A stretch of DNA of 64,000 bases, from the NCBI GenBank assembly GCA_963726715.1, contig CAVSDF010000005.1:372001-436000 (forward strand), written 5' to 3'. The stretch comes from CAVSDF01 sp963726715. GTDB taxonomy: Bacteria > Bacteroidota > Rhodothermia > Rhodothermales > BA12. A program made the translations under genes and the position numbers. Below are positions 1-8,662 of the stretch, in pieces; positions within the stretch are counted from its first letter, which is position 1, and each line of letters starts with the position of its first letter. The notes beneath the pieces are model-generated. The model was not told the DNA's origin and searched no databases. It was given only the letters and a program-made list of their open reading frames with translations.

Positions 1-138
1 GGCGTCTTCGACACCGTCGAGCGGGCCGCGCGGACCGGGCGCAACCCGTCGACCGGCGAGGCCGTGCCGGTGCCCGCGCGCCGCGCCGTCGCCTTCCGCC
101 CGTCGCAAGGCCTCCGCTCGGCCGTCGAGAACGCCTGA
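1..138 (+). CDS. HU/IHF-family DNA-binding protein, C-terminal fragment
   Basis: Only the last 45 residues are in the window. They read straight from base 1 to a TGA at 136-138 and contain the beta-arm and tail signature of HU-type histone-like proteins: RTGRNPSTGE, then VPARRAVAFRPS and a final helix ending SAVENA. Proteins of this family are about 90-100 residues, dimerise and bend DNA as part of the nucleoid. The upstream half is outside the window, so HU, IHF-like and phage-type members cannot be told apart. Confidence 0.9.
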   Translation, partial: GVFDTVERAARTGRNPSTGEAVPVPARRAVAFRPSQGLRSAVENA

Positions 139-261
139 GGCGCGTCGCCGCCGCCGTGCCCGCGTCGCCGAAGCCTCCCGACCTTCACCGGGCGCGGCAA
201 TCCCGCCGCCGCCGTCGCGCGTAGCCGCGTGGCTCCCTGTCCGCATCCGCTTCCCTTCGAT

Positions 262-1476
262 ATGCCCGACGACGCCCGCGTCTGCCCGGCCTGTGGCGCC
301 CGAAACGCGCCCGGCGCCCCCGTCTGCGTCCTCTGCGGCCACGACCTCGACGATCTCGACACCGACCCGCCCGTCGGCTCCGGCGACGCCTCCGGGCGGC
401 GCGACGGTGCCGGTCCGGCCCCGACACCCGGCTCGACCGGCGACGGCGCCGGGGAGGCCGGGCAGGCGCTCTTCTGCATCGTCTGCGGCGCCCGAAACCC
501 CCCGAGCGCACGCTTCTGCGCCCAGTGCGGCGCCCGTCTCGTGGCCCCCGAGGGCGGCGCCGCGGTGCCGCGCGTGATCCCGGCGGGAACGTCGGTGCCG
601 GTCGCGGGCACGCGTGTGGCGCCCGGTGAGGCCCCGCCGCCCGTGCCCCCCGAATCGGCGCGGCGCATCGCCATCCTCATCGTCGGCGCGGTCCTGCTCG
701 TCGCGGGCCTGTACCTCGCCACCGTCGCGAGCAAGCAGTCGGGCGCCCCGGCGCCGTCGTTCCGCACCGCCGACGACATGGCGGCCGGCGGCGTCTCGCA
801 GACCCCGGCCGGTGGCGCCGCCGCACCTGCCGCCCCAACCGGCACGCCGCTCTCGGCGACCGATCAGGCGACGGTGACGGCGCTCGAAAACCGTGTCGCC
901 GCCGCGACGGGCGCCGAGCAGGCGGGTCTGCGCCGCGAACTCGCCAACCTCCTCACCGGCCTCGGTCAGAACGAGCGCGCGGGCGACGTTGAGGCGGACC
1001 TCGCGGCCACCGAGCGCACCGCGGCCGCGTGGCGCCGGGCGGGCGACCGCTACTACGAGGCCTTGCAGATGATGCCCGAGGACCAGCGCACGGCCATCGC
1101 GCCGCGCGTCGTCGCCGCCTACGACAGCGTCCTCGCCCGCGAGGCCAGCGACCTCGACGCCCGCACCCGCCTCGGATGGGCCGCGCAGTACGACGCGACC
1201 GGCAACCCGATGCGCGCCATCACCGAGACCAACGCGGTGTTGGAGCGCGACTCGACGCACCTCGGCGCCTCCTACAACCGCGGGTGGTTCCTCGTGCGGA
1301 TCGGGCGCGTCGACCAGGCGAAGGAGCAGTTCCGCAAGGTCCAGCGCCTCGCCGGGGCCGACAGCCCGCTCGGGCGCGAGGCGCAATCGGTCATCGAAAC
1401 CCTCGACACGCAGGGCACGCCGGTCGCCGGTCCGCAGGGCGCCGCGCCCTCGACGCCCGCGCCCGCTCGGCAGTAA
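262..1476 (+). CDS. Double zinc-ribbon, single-pass membrane protein with TPR-like C-terminal region
   Basis: A protein of 404 residues when started at ATG 262; an in-frame GTG at 229 would add 11 residues, but the first conserved zinc ribbon begins directly after this ATG. Two four-cysteine ribbons are visible: CPAC at 8-11 with CVLC at 22-25, and CIVC at about 72-75 with CAQC at about 88-91. A proline/alanine-rich linker leads to one hydrophobic helix at about 134-155 (IAILIVGAVLLVAGLYLA). The C-terminal 180 residues are helical, with TPR-like repeats (YDSVLAREASDLDARTRLGW, TNAVLERDSTHLGASYNRGW), suggesting a protein-interaction module on the side opposite the ribbons. The specific role is unknown. 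It is followed after 5 bases by the yggS gene, so the two are probably cotranscribed. Confidence 0.8.
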   Translation: MPDDARVCPACGARNAPGAPVCVLCGHDLDDLDTDPPVGSGDASGRRDGAGPAPTPGSTGDGAGEAGQALFCIVCGARNPPSARFCAQCGARLVAPEGGAAVPRVIPAGTSVPVAGTRVAPGEAPPPVPPESARRIAILIVGAVLLVAGLYLATVASKQSGAPAPSFRTADDMAAGGVSQTPAGGAAAPAAPTGTPLSATDQATVTALENRVAAATGAEQAGLRRELANLLTGLGQNERAGDVEADLAATERTAAAWRRAGDRYYEALQMMPEDQRTAIAPRVVAAYDSVLAREASDLDARTRLGWAAQYDATGNPMRAITETNAVLERDSTHLGASYNRGWFLVRIGRVDQAKEQFRKVQRLAGADSPLGREAQSVIETLDTQGTPVAGPQGAAPSTPAPARQ

Positions 1477-1481
1477 ACCGG

Positions 1482-2217
1482 ATGGACACGAACGCAACGC
1501 CCGCCGCTGACCTCGTCGCCGACATCGCCAGACGGCGGATGGAGATCGAGGCGCGCATCGCGGCGGCGTGTGCGCGGGCGGGGCGGTCGGTCGGCGAGGT
1601 GACGCTCGTCGCGGTGACGAAGACGCACCCGGCGGCGACGGTCGCCGCGGCGGCGCTTGCGGGACTTGCCCACGTGGGGGAGAACCGCGTGCAGGAGCTT
1701 GTCGAGAAGCGCGAGGCGCTCGGCGCGCTCATGGCGTCCGGTGGCGAGGCCGTCGTCTGGCACCACATCGGGCGGGTGCAGACGAACAAGGCGCGCGACC
1801 TCGCCCGCTACGCCGACCTCGTCCACGGCGTCGATTCGCTGCGCACCGCCCACGCGCTCGCCCGCCGCGCCGAAGCCGACGGGCGCGTGCTGCCGGTGCT
1901 GATCCAGGTCAACATCTCGGGCGAGGACTCCAAAGGCGGCGTCGAACCCGCCGACGTTCCCGCGCTCGTCGCCGCCACGCGCGCGTCTCGCCGCGCTCCG
2001 CCTCGACGGCCTGATGGGCATCGCCGCCCCCGCCGACGACCCCGAGGCCGCGCGCCCCGCCTTCCACCTCCTTCGCCGACTCCGCGACGCCTCCGCCACC
2101 GAGGCGTGTCCGCTGACGGTCCTGTCGATGGGGATGTCGGACGATTTCGACGTGGCCATCGAGGAGGGCGCGACGCACATCCGGGTCGGCTCGGCGCTGT
2201 TCGGGGCGCGGGCGTAA
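1482..2217 (+). CDS. YggS-family PLP homeostasis protein (one frameshift)
   Basis: Alanine-racemase-like TIM-barrel protein that binds pyridoxal phosphate and balances cellular PLP and amino/keto acid pools; no enzymatic activity is established for the family. The start ATG 1482 lies 5 bases after the preceding stop. The PLP lysine is in VAVTKTHP (about K47), followed by HVGENRVQEL, WHHIGRVQTNKA and VLIQVNISGEDSKGG, all family hallmarks. The reading frame breaks near 1978-1990 in a CGCGCGCG run: the conserved continuation LAALRLDGLMGIA...LSMGMSDDFDVAIEEGATHIRVGSALFG is one base out of phase and ends at 2217. One extra base explains it, so the gene is likely intact in the organism. The expected total of about 245 residues matches the family. 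Confidence 0.88.
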
Positions 2218-2326
2218 CGCGTCGGCGTGGGTGGTCGATGGTTCGTCGTGGATCGTCCGGTTGCCCCGGTGCTCGTCGTCGGTCGTCCGTCGTCCATCGT
2301 CTTTCCCCCGTCCGGCGCCGGGCGCC

Positions 2327-2334
2327 TATCTTCG
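2327..2334 (+). promoter_or_regulatory. Candidate Bacteroidota-type -7 element before divIVA-like gene
   Basis: TATCTTCG lies 28 bases before the ATG at 2362, and a TTTC at 2302-2305 sits 21 bases upstream of it. This resembles the Bacteroidota layout TTTG-N19-21-TAnnTTTG with one mismatch in each box. Weak evidence, sequence resemblance only. Confidence 0.3.
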
Positions 2335-2361
2335 CCCGGTCCCACCCGCATCCCGCCGCCG

Positions 2362-3903
2362 ATGGCGCTCACGCCCCTCGACATCCGCTCCCAGTCGTTC
2401 ACGCGCCGCCTGCGCGGGTTCGACGCCGACGAGGTCGGGGCTTTCCTCTCGATTCTCGCCGAGCACTACGACGACCTCCAGCGCGAGGTGCGGCACCGCG
2501 AGACGCGCATCGCCGACCTCGAATCCAAGCTCGTCCACTACGAACGCATCGAGGAGGCGCTGCAAGAGGCGCTCCGAACGGCCCGCGAGTCGCAGCGCCA
2601 CGCCCTCGACACCGCCGCGCGGCAGGCGGAGCAGATCCGCGGCGAAGCGGCGCTCGAAGCGCGGTCGGTGGTGCAGGAGGCGCAGCACGACCGCAACCGG
2701 CTCCGGCAGGAGACGCAGGCCATCGCGGCGCGGCGCAAGGAGATCGTGGCGCGCCTGCGCGGATTCCTGATGTCGGAGATGGAGATGCTCGCCCATTTCG
2801 AGGGCGAAGATCCGATCGGCTTCATCCAACTCCGCCGCGACGGCGACGCCCGCTTCGGCACGCCCGCGCCGTTCGCCGACGCCCTCGTCTCGACCCGCAC
2901 GTCCGAGCCGCCGCCCGAGAGCGCGCCGCCTGCTCCGCCGCCTGTGGAGGAGGAGGAGACGCCGGACGAGACGTCCGCCACGCCGCACGACGCCGCCGCC
3001 GACGCAACTCTGCCGGGTCTCCGGGACCTGACAGAGTCATCTCCGCCATCTCCGGAGGTACCGCCGCCCTCCGAGCCTGCCGACGCGCCGCTGCCCTCGG
3101 GCGCGACCGCCTTCGCCACGACAACACCCGACGAGGCGCCGCCGGAGGCAACGGCCACCTACACCGCACCGCTCGTCCCCACCAACGCCGCGTCCGAGAC
3201 GCCTGCCGCCGAGCGGTCCGAGGCGGTCCCTGAGGCGCCGACCCTCCCCTTCGCCGCCGCCCCGCACGGCGACGCCTCGGTCTCGATGCCGCCCGCGTAC
3301 GCCGACGACATCCCGGAGGCGCCGGAGAACCTGCCGCCCTTCGACCTCCCCGCCGCCGCTCCGGCGTTTGCTGACGGACCGGCTCCGCAGGGTGTCGAGG
3401 AGGTCTCGTTCGACAGCGACCGGTACGATGCCGCTGCATCCGACGAGGCCGACGACCTGCCGTTCATCGACGCGGCCACCGACGACGCCCGGGAGATCGT
3501 CCGCCCCTCGTGGATGGACGAGGTCCCCGCCGATCTCCTCGCCGCGCCCCTCTTCGCCCCCGAACCCGCCGAGGCGCCGATTCCGGCGACGCTGCCGCCG
3601 ACCGTCGCCGTGCCCGCGACGGCACCGCCGCCCCCGCCGTCGTACGGACTGCCTGACCCTGCGCCGCAGCCGACTGTGCCGTCGCCCCTCGCCGAACGCC
3701 TCGCCCGCGCCGCCGCTGCACCGGAGGAGGCGCCGGTTGCGATGCCCGCGTCGTCTCCCGATCCGCCAGCCGCGCACGCAGCGCGTCCACGGTACGTCGT
3801 GACGTCGTTCCTCGGCGATGCAACGGCCGCGCCGAGCGGTCCGCCGGAGGCCGAGTCCGAAGAGATCGCCCGTGTCCGCCGCCTGCTCGACGGGCTGGGC
3901 TGA
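2362..3903 (+). CDS. DivIVA-domain protein with long acidic/proline-rich tail
   Basis: A protein of 513 residues starting at ATG 2362; an in-frame GTG 135 bases upstream is unlikely because the DivIVA consensus begins at residue 1 of this start. Residues 1-30 (LTPLDIRSQSFTRRLRGFDA and DADEVGAFL) match the DivIVA N-terminal membrane-curvature module, and residues 35-150 form a charged coiled coil. From about 185 to the end the protein is low-complexity, rich in Pro, Ala, Glu and Thr and with no recognisable domain, which makes it about twice the usual DivIVA length of 150-250. DivIVA proteins mark poles and septa and organise division or envelope growth. Here, beside housekeeping genes, a scaffold role is inferred. 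The last residues (IARVRRLLDGLG) form a short conserved-looking amphipathic end. Confidence 0.8.
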   Translation: MALTPLDIRSQSFTRRLRGFDADEVGAFLSILAEHYDDLQREVRHRETRIADLESKLVHYERIEEALQEALRTARESQRHALDTAARQAEQIRGEAALEARSVVQEAQHDRNRLRQETQAIAARRKEIVARLRGFLMSEMEMLAHFEGEDPIGFIQLRRDGDARFGTPAPFADALVSTRTSEPPPESAPPAPPPVEEEETPDETSATPHDAAADATLPGLRDLTESSPPSPEVPPPSEPADAPLPSGATAFATTTPDEAPPEATATYTAPLVPTNAASETPAAERSEAVPEAPTLPFAAAPHGDASVSMPPAYADDIPEAPENLPPFDLPAAAPAFADGPAPQGVEEVSFDSDRYDAAASDEADDLPFIDAATDDAREIVRPSWMDEVPADLLAAPLFAPEPAEAPIPATLPPTVAVPATAPPPPPSYGLPDPAPQPTVPSPLAERLARAAAAPEEAPVAMPASSPDPPAAHAARPRYVVTSFLGDATAAPSGPPEAESEEIARVRRLLDGLG

Positions 3904-3929
3904 CCGCTTTCGCCCCTCGGCGCCGCACT

Positions 3930-4002
3930 TACGGCCCCCTCCTGCCGCTGCGCGCTGGACGCGCTTCGCGGCTGTCCTCCCCCGCGAGCGGGGGGGGCCG
4001 TA
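3930..4002. repeat. Intergenic palindromic element (TACGGCCCCC ... GGGGGCCGTA)
   Basis: The 168-base gap between the DivIVA-like gene and the phosphorylase holds a GC-rich element whose ends are inverted copies (TACGGCCCCC / GGGGGCCGTA) around smaller internal hairpins. Its organisation resembles the hairpin at 19277-19353. It may act as a terminator; there is no T-run. A short direct repeat CTGTTCCAGA occurs twice just after it, at about 4032-4057. Confidence 0.55.
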
Positions 4003-4071
4003 GGGGCGGAGGGGGCGATCGCCGCATCATCCGCTGTTCCAGATCCCCTGTTCCAGACATCCCCATCCCCC

Positions 4072-4905
4072 ATGTCCACCCCCGCCGCACCCGCCCGCGC
4101 CGCCGTCGAGCGCGCCGCGTCCGCCGTGCTCGACCGCACGCGCCTCCGTCCCGCCATCGGCGTCATCCTCGGCACCGGCCTCGGACAGCTTGCCGACGCC
4201 ATCGACGTCGCCGTCTCGATCCCGTACGACGAGATCCCCGGATTCCCGCTCTCGACCGTCGAATCGCACTCCGGTCGCCTGCTCATCGGGCACCTCGGCG
4301 GCAAGCCGGTCGTGGCGATGCAGGGGCGCTTCCACCTGTACGAAGGGTACACGGCGCAGGAGATCACCTTCCCGGTGCGCGTCATGGCGGCAATGGGCAT
4401 CGAGACGCTTCTCGTCTCGAACGCCGCGGGCGGGATGAACCCGCTCTACCGGCGCGGCGACGTGATGCTGATCAGGACCACATCAACCTGCAGGGCGCCA
4501 ACCCGCTCATCGGCGCCAACGACGACGCGTGGGGACCGCGCTTCCCCGACATGTCCGAGCCCTACACGCTCGAACTGCGCGAGATGGCCCGCGGCGGTCG
4601 CGCTGGAGGCGGGCATGCGGCTTCACGCAGGGCGTCTACGTCGCCGTGACGGGCCCCAACCTCGAAACGCGCGCCGAGTACCGCTTCCTGCGCCGATCGG
4701 CGCGGACGTGGTGGGCATGAGCACGGTGCCGGAGATCATCGTCGCGCGCCACATGGGGATGCGGACGATGGCCGTCTCCGTCGTCACCGACGAGTGCTTC
4801 CCCGACTGCCTCGCGCCGGTCGCCCTCCCCGAGATCCTCGCCGCCGCCGACGAGGCCCAGCCCAAGCTCACCGCCATCGTGACCGGCGTGATCGAGCGGT
4901 TGTAG
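4072..4905 (+). CDS. Purine nucleoside phosphorylase, trimeric class I (four compensating single-base indels)
   Basis: Cleaves purine (deoxy)nucleosides with phosphate to base and (deoxy)ribose-1-phosphate in purine salvage. Hallmarks in order: GVILGTGLGQL (phosphate loop), ESHSGRL, MQGRFHLYEGY, VSNAAGGMN, then QGVYVAVTGPNLETRAEYRF and IGADVVGMSTVPE, ending near IVTGVIERL. The middle third jumps phase four times: a lost base near 4474 (K before DHINLQG), an extra base near 4590, an extra base near 4627, and a lost base near 4693. The net change is zero, so a 277-codon frame stays open, but residues about 135-210 are nonsense if read straight through. The conserved peptides appear in the other two frames at exactly the right places, so the real protein is inferred to be an intact enzyme of about 277 residues. 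Confidence 0.9.
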   Translation: MSTPAAPARAAVERAASAVLDRTRLRPAIGVILGTGLGQLADAIDVAVSIPYDEIPGFPLSTVESHSGRLLIGHLGGKPVVAMQGRFHLYEGYTAQEITFPVRVMAAMGIETLLVSNAAGGMNPLYRRGDVMLIRTTSTCRAPTRSSAPTTTRGDRASPTCPSPTRSNCARWPAAVALEAGMRLHAGRLRRRDGPQPRNARRVPLPAPIGADVVGMSTVPEIIVARHMGMRTMAVSVVTDECFPDCLAPVALPEILAAADEAQPKLTAIVTGVIERL

Positions 4906-4956
4906 GAGGCTGTCTGCCGCCCGTCAAGCCCGCATCCTGTCTCGATTGGACTTCCA

Positions 4957-5214
4957 ATGCCCACTCTGGCTCGCTTCTTCGGCATCATCGTCTTCCTCAA
5001 CTACAACGACCACGCGCCACCCCACTTTCACGCGCGATACGGCGAAGACGAGGTGACAGTGGACATTACCGGGGGAGCCGTGACAGGCACGATGTCGAAG
5101 CGGGCGCTCAAACTGGTTCTCGAATGGGCGTCGATGCACGAGGACGAGTTGATACGGAACTGGGACCTCGCGCGGGAACGTAAGCCGCTCGAACCGATCC
5201 CGCCGCTCACCTGA
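4957..5214 (+). CDS. DUF4160 protein (putative toxin-antitoxin partner)
   Basis: An 85-residue protein beginning MPTLARFFGIIVFLNYNDH, with the HAPPHFHARYGEDE signature of DUF4160. The family is small, cytoplasmic and nearly always encoded next to a DUF2442 gene, as here (11 bases apart). The pair has been proposed as a toxin-antitoxin module from genomic association, but the biochemistry is not settled. The gene starts with ATG and reads cleanly. Confidence 0.85.
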   Translation: MPTLARFFGIIVFLNYNDHAPPHFHARYGEDEVTVDITGGAVTGTMSKRALKLVLEWASMHEDELIRNWDLARERKPLEPIPPLT

Positions 5215-5225
5215 TCGCGTCTCCA

Positions 5226-5486
5226 ATGGCCCACCCGATCCTCCACGTCCGGTCGGTCCGCATACTCTCCGGGTACCGCCTCCACGTCGTGTTTAGCGAT
5301 GGGGCAGAATGTGAGGTGGACCTGAGCGGCGAACTCCACGGCGAGGTCTTCGCGCCGCTCCGCGATGCGGCCGTGTTCGCGACGGCCTTCGTGGACGCCG
5401 AGACCCGGACGGTGGCGTGGCCCAACGGCGCCGACCTGGCGCCGGAGTTTCTGCGCCAACTGGGCGAGGGCGTAGCCGTGACGTGA
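5226..5486 (+). CDS. DUF2442 protein (partner of DUF4160)
   Basis: An 86-residue protein: ILHVRSVRILSGYRLHVVFS, then CEVDLSGELHG and VAWPNGADLAPEFL, the core DUF2442 signature (YRLxVxFSDG ... TVxWPNGxDLxPExL). It lies 11 bases after the DUF4160 gene and is surely cotranscribed with it. In other genomes members act as presumed antitoxin or DNA-binding partner; that is inference here. Confidence 0.87.
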   Translation: MAHPILHVRSVRILSGYRLHVVFSDGAECEVDLSGELHGEVFAPLRDAAVFATAFVDAETRTVAWPNGADLAPEFLRQLGEGVAVT

Positions 5487-5523
5487 GGCGCGGCCGCTGT
5501 GCCCATCGAAACAGCCGTGGAGC

Positions 5524-5550
5524 GTAGGGGCGGTTCGCGAACCGCCCCTG
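5524..5550. repeat. GTAGGGGC-type palindrome
   Basis: Near-perfect inverted repeat: GTAGGGGCGGTTC, then GAACCGCCCCT ending in G instead of AC. It stands in the 229-base gap between the DUF2442 and DUF4293 genes. The same type (GTAGGGGC ... GCCCCTAC) occurs at 39199-39226. A TAGATTTCG motif at about 5632, some 85 bases before the next ATG, could be a -7 promoter element. Nothing else was seen in this gap. Confidence 0.75.
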
Positions 5551-5715
5551 CCGGGCGTCGCGTCTCCGTCGGACGTTGGGGGCGGGCGCCGGTGCGCCGC
5601 GTTTCCCGGCCCCTTCACGGGCGGCGGCGTAGATTTCGGAAGCGCTCGCCGCGCCCTCTGAATACGCTCGGAGTGCGCCCGTGACCGCGCCGCCCTTTCG
5701 CCCCGCCGCCTCCCG

Positions 5716-6138
5716 ATGATCCAGCGCCCCCAGTCCCTCTACCTCGTCCTCGCGGTGATCTTCGCCGGGAGCCTCTTCGTGCTCGACTACCCGTTCGAGA
5801 GCCTCGCCGCCGGTGCGTATGACGCGTTCGCGCCCGGATTCGGGATGCTCTGCGGTGCCATCGCCGCCGGGGCCGCGCTCGCCGTCTTCCAGTTCCGCAA
5901 CCGCGTGAGCCAGCGGCGCTCCATCTCCATCCTCGCCGGTCTCGCGCTCGTGCTCGTCGCCGCCGTCGGCATCGGGTACGCGGTCGCGGGCGATCTCGCG
6001 GCGCTCTCGCGCTCGGGTCGCCCCGACGGGTACGCGTCGCTCGCCGGGCCGGTCGTGATCCTGATTCTGCTGCTGCTCGCCCGCCGCGGCGTCACGCGCG
6101 ACATCGAGACGGTGCGCTCGATGGACCGCCTGCGCTGA
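5716..6138 (+). CDS. DUF4293 four-helix membrane protein
   Basis: A 140-residue protein opening MIQRPQSLYLVLAVIFAGSL, the diagnostic start of DUF4293, a family almost confined to Bacteroidota and relatives. Four hydrophobic helices lie at about 7-25, 43-60, 72-92 and 110-125. The C-terminus DIETVRSMDRLR is the usual cytoplasmic tail (family members end VRSxDRLR). Function unknown. The ATG follows a pyrimidine-rich leader (CGCCTCCCG). Useful as a lineage marker. Confidence 0.88.
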   Translation: MIQRPQSLYLVLAVIFAGSLFVLDYPFESLAAGAYDAFAPGFGMLCGAIAAGAALAVFQFRNRVSQRRSISILAGLALVLVAAVGIGYAVAGDLAALSRSGRPDGYASLAGPVVILILLLLARRGVTRDIETVRSMDRLR

Positions 6139-6214
6139 CCGCCCGGCCTGCCGCACGCCGCCCGCCCGGCCCGTCTGACGCGCGCCGCCTCCTCCACGTC
6201 ACCCGAGACCGCGC

Positions 6215-7159
6215 GTGCCGACCGCCTCCGCCGCTCCGCCGACGCGCGTGCTCGTGTTCGTGCTCGGGTGCGGGATGCTCGCGTATGCGTCGAGCTCGCT
6301 CCTCGTGCGCGCGGCGGGCGACGTGCCCGCCTCGGCGCTCATCGCCGGGCGGACGCTCTTCGCCATCGTCCTCCTCGGCGTCCTCGCGCCCCGCGCCACG
6401 CGCGACGCTGCCGCCCACGCCGGGCGCCACGGCGCGTGGGTGCTCGCGGGCGCAGGCGCGATGCTGGCGGCGCACTTCCTGCTCTGGGTCGAGTCGCTCG
6501 CCCTCACCTCGGTGGCGAGCGCGTCGGTGCTGGTCACCACGACGCCGGTGCAGATCGCCGTCTGGCGGGCGGTGCAGACGCGGCGGTTGCCGTCGGGCGG
6601 GACGCTCGTGGCGGTCGCGCTCGGGGCCATCGGAGCGGTTCTGATCGGCGTCGGCGATGCGGGCCAGGACGCGGGAATCGGACGGAATCCGGTTCTCGGC
6701 AACGTCCTCGCGTTCCTGTCGGCGACGGTGATGGCGGCGTACCTCGGCGTCGCCGCGCGCGTTCGGCAGCGGCTGACGTGGCCGGGTTACGTCGTGCCGG
6801 TGTACGCATCGGTGGCTGTCGTGGCCGTCGGGTACGCCCTGCTTCGCGGGACGCTCGGCGCGCTCGCGGTGCCGGAGACGGCGCTCTGGTGCCTTGCGAT
6901 GGCGCTCGGTCCGCAGATCATCGGCCACGGGGCGACGAACTACGCCGTCCGCTACGTCTCGCCGCTCATGCTCGGCCTGCTCTCGCTCCTCGAACCCATC
7001 GGCGCGTCGGCGCTCGCGGTCGTGCTCTTCGCCGAGGTGCCGGGCGCGCTCTCGGTGGCCGGGATGGCGCTCTGCCTCGCCGCCGTCGCCGCTGCCCTCG
7101 TGGCGATGTCGCGCGAACGCCGCGCGGCGGCGGCTCTCGCTGCCGACCCGGCGCTCTGA
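6215..7159 (+). CDS. DMT-superfamily (EamA) transporter
   Basis: A 314-residue polytopic protein starting at GTG 6215, with about ten hydrophobic segments arranged as two EamA halves. Typical features are an early conserved helix with SSLLVRAAGDVPASALIAGR, the half-way phrase SVLVTTTPVQIAVWR, and near the end YVSPLMLGLLSLLEPIGASA followed by a short Arg-rich cytoplasmic tail. Family members export metabolites or amino acids driven by proton motive force; the substrate cannot be read. It faces the glycosyltransferase gene convergently with a 33-base gap containing GACGACC repeats. Confidence 0.87.
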   Translation: MPTASAAPPTRVLVFVLGCGMLAYASSSLLVRAAGDVPASALIAGRTLFAIVLLGVLAPRATRDAAAHAGRHGAWVLAGAGAMLAAHFLLWVESLALTSVASASVLVTTTPVQIAVWRAVQTRRLPSGGTLVAVALGAIGAVLIGVGDAGQDAGIGRNPVLGNVLAFLSATVMAAYLGVAARVRQRLTWPGYVVPVYASVAVVAVGYALLRGTLGALAVPETALWCLAMALGPQIIGHGATNYAVRYVSPLMLGLLSLLEPIGASALAVVLFAEVPGALSVAGMALCLAAVAAALVAMSRERRAAAALAADPAL

Positions 7160-7192
7160 GCCGGACGACCGACGACCGACCAGGGACGACCC

Positions 7193-8319
7193 TCACCGAA
7201 GGCGCGGGTGGATAGCGTTGGGGTCGAGGTCGGAGAAGCGGCGGCGGTGGCGCAGGAAATGGTCGGCGACGATGGAGCGGCGGTAGGGCGGCCACGGGGC
7301 TGTGTCGCCGGGCGACGCATCGGCGCGGCGGGGCAGGGCGAGGGTGCCGTTCGCGAATGCGCCGCGCATCCGGTGCGCGTCGGCGTAGGCGCGGGCGATG
7401 GCGGCGGCCTCGCGCGGACGACCGGCGGCGAGGGCGCGGAGGGCGGCGGCGGTGTCGAGGACGGCGCGGCGCGCGAGCGTCCGGCGCAACGCGCCGGGGG
7501 CGAGGTGGCGCGAGAGCAGCAGGAGGTTGTTGCGGTAGTTGTGGTACGCCTTGCGCGGATCTCCCGCCGGGAGCGACGCGCCCCCGATGTGATGGACGAC
7601 GCTCGACGGCACGCCCACACCTCGTGGCCCGCCGCCCAGAGCCGCCAGCACAGGTCGATCTCCTCCATGTGCATGAAGTAGCGCTCGTCGAAGGGCGCGT
7701 GGCCGCCCGGAGGAGCGCGCTGCGCGCGGCGAGGGCGGCCGCCGGAGGCCCAGAAGACGCGGCGCGGGTCGTCGTACTGCCCGGCGTCGTACTTCGAGCG
7801 CGTCGAAGAGGCGTCCGCGCGTGAACGGGTAGCCGTCGCGGTCGAGGAAGCCGCCCGCCGCGCCCGCGTACTCGAACGGCGCTGCGGTCGTCGTAGCGGA
7901 GCAGCTTGGGCTGCGACCGCCGCGCAGGCCGGGGTGCGCATCGAGGCGTCGCCGCGAGCGGGATCGAGCCAGCCCGGCGTCGCCTCGACATCGTTGTTCG
8001 AGGAAGAGCAGCATCTCGCCCGACGCCGCCTCGGAAGCCTGCGTTGTTGCCGCCGCAGAAGCCGCGGTTCTCGCCGAGCGCGAGCACGTCTTCACCATCG
8101 GAAACGTGGTCGGCGAGACACGCCACCGTGCCATCGGCGGAGCCGTTGTCCACGACGAGGATCTCCGCCTCGTCGCTGTCGCGCACGACCGACGGGCAGG
8201 AAGCGGTCGAGAAGGGCGCGCCCGTTCCACGTCACGATCACGACCGACACGTCGGCGCTCGTGAGCTCGTCGGCGGTGGAGGCGGCAGCGTGGGGCGGGG
8301 CGGGCGAGGGCGTCGTCAT
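7193..8319 (-). CDS. Family 2 glycosyltransferase (multiple frameshifts)
   Basis: Read from ATG 8319 leftwards. The N-terminus carries SADVSVVIVTWNGRALLDRF (GT-A nucleotide-sugar fold), continued one frame over by EILVVDNGSADGT and LGENRGFCGGNNAGF, then GEMLLFLE, PFEYAGAAGGFLDRDGYPF, DPRRVFWASG, PFDERYFMHMEEIDLCWRLW and VVHHIGGASLPAGDPRKAYH. All are hallmarks of the rhamnosyltransferase-like GT2 group of Bacteroidota, including the ExD/ED-type acceptor motif in MEEIDLCWR. At least six phase changes between about 7640 and 8215 are needed to join them; the C-terminal 160 residues are in one frame to the TGA at 7193-7195. The expected length is about 370 residues. Read error or decay cannot be decided, but the order and spacing of conserved blocks are intact. 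Likely role: polysaccharide or glycolipid glycan assembly at the inner membrane. Confidence 0.8.
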
Positions 8320-8383
8320 GGGGCGAAAGGTAGCGATGGCCGGGTGGCGCCCGTCCCGATGCCGCGTAGCGCACACCCATCCG

Positions 8384-8497
8384 CTGTCATTGCGAGGCCC
8401 TGACAGGGCCGCGGCAATCCGGGTCGACGGCGTCTGAACCATTCGACGGCCCCTGCGCCCGGCGATCCAGATTGCCGCGCTTCGCTCGCAATGACAG
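8384..8497. repeat. Interspersed element with CTGTCATTGCGA / TCGCAATGACAG termini
   Basis: A 114-bp element with perfect 12-bp terminal inverted repeats and internal inverted GCGGCAATCC / GATTGCCGC blocks. A diverged relative lies at 19377-19470. It occupies the middle of the 343-base gap between the glycosyltransferase start and the end of the lipoprotein gene; the rest of that gap shows nothing recognisable. Such elements are small, non-coding and probably mobilised in trans. Confidence 0.8.
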
Positions 8498-8662
8498 GCT
8501 GTGGAGTCCGATGACGGGAGGGCGCGGTGCAGCGTGCCCCTGTGACGCATCCACTGATCCGCCGCCGTTCCCACATCCCCACGAACGCAGCGCGGGCGGA
8601 CGAGGAGGTCTCCCCATCCGCCCGCGTGGACGTTGCGTGCAGAACCAATCTGGCGCCGCCGA

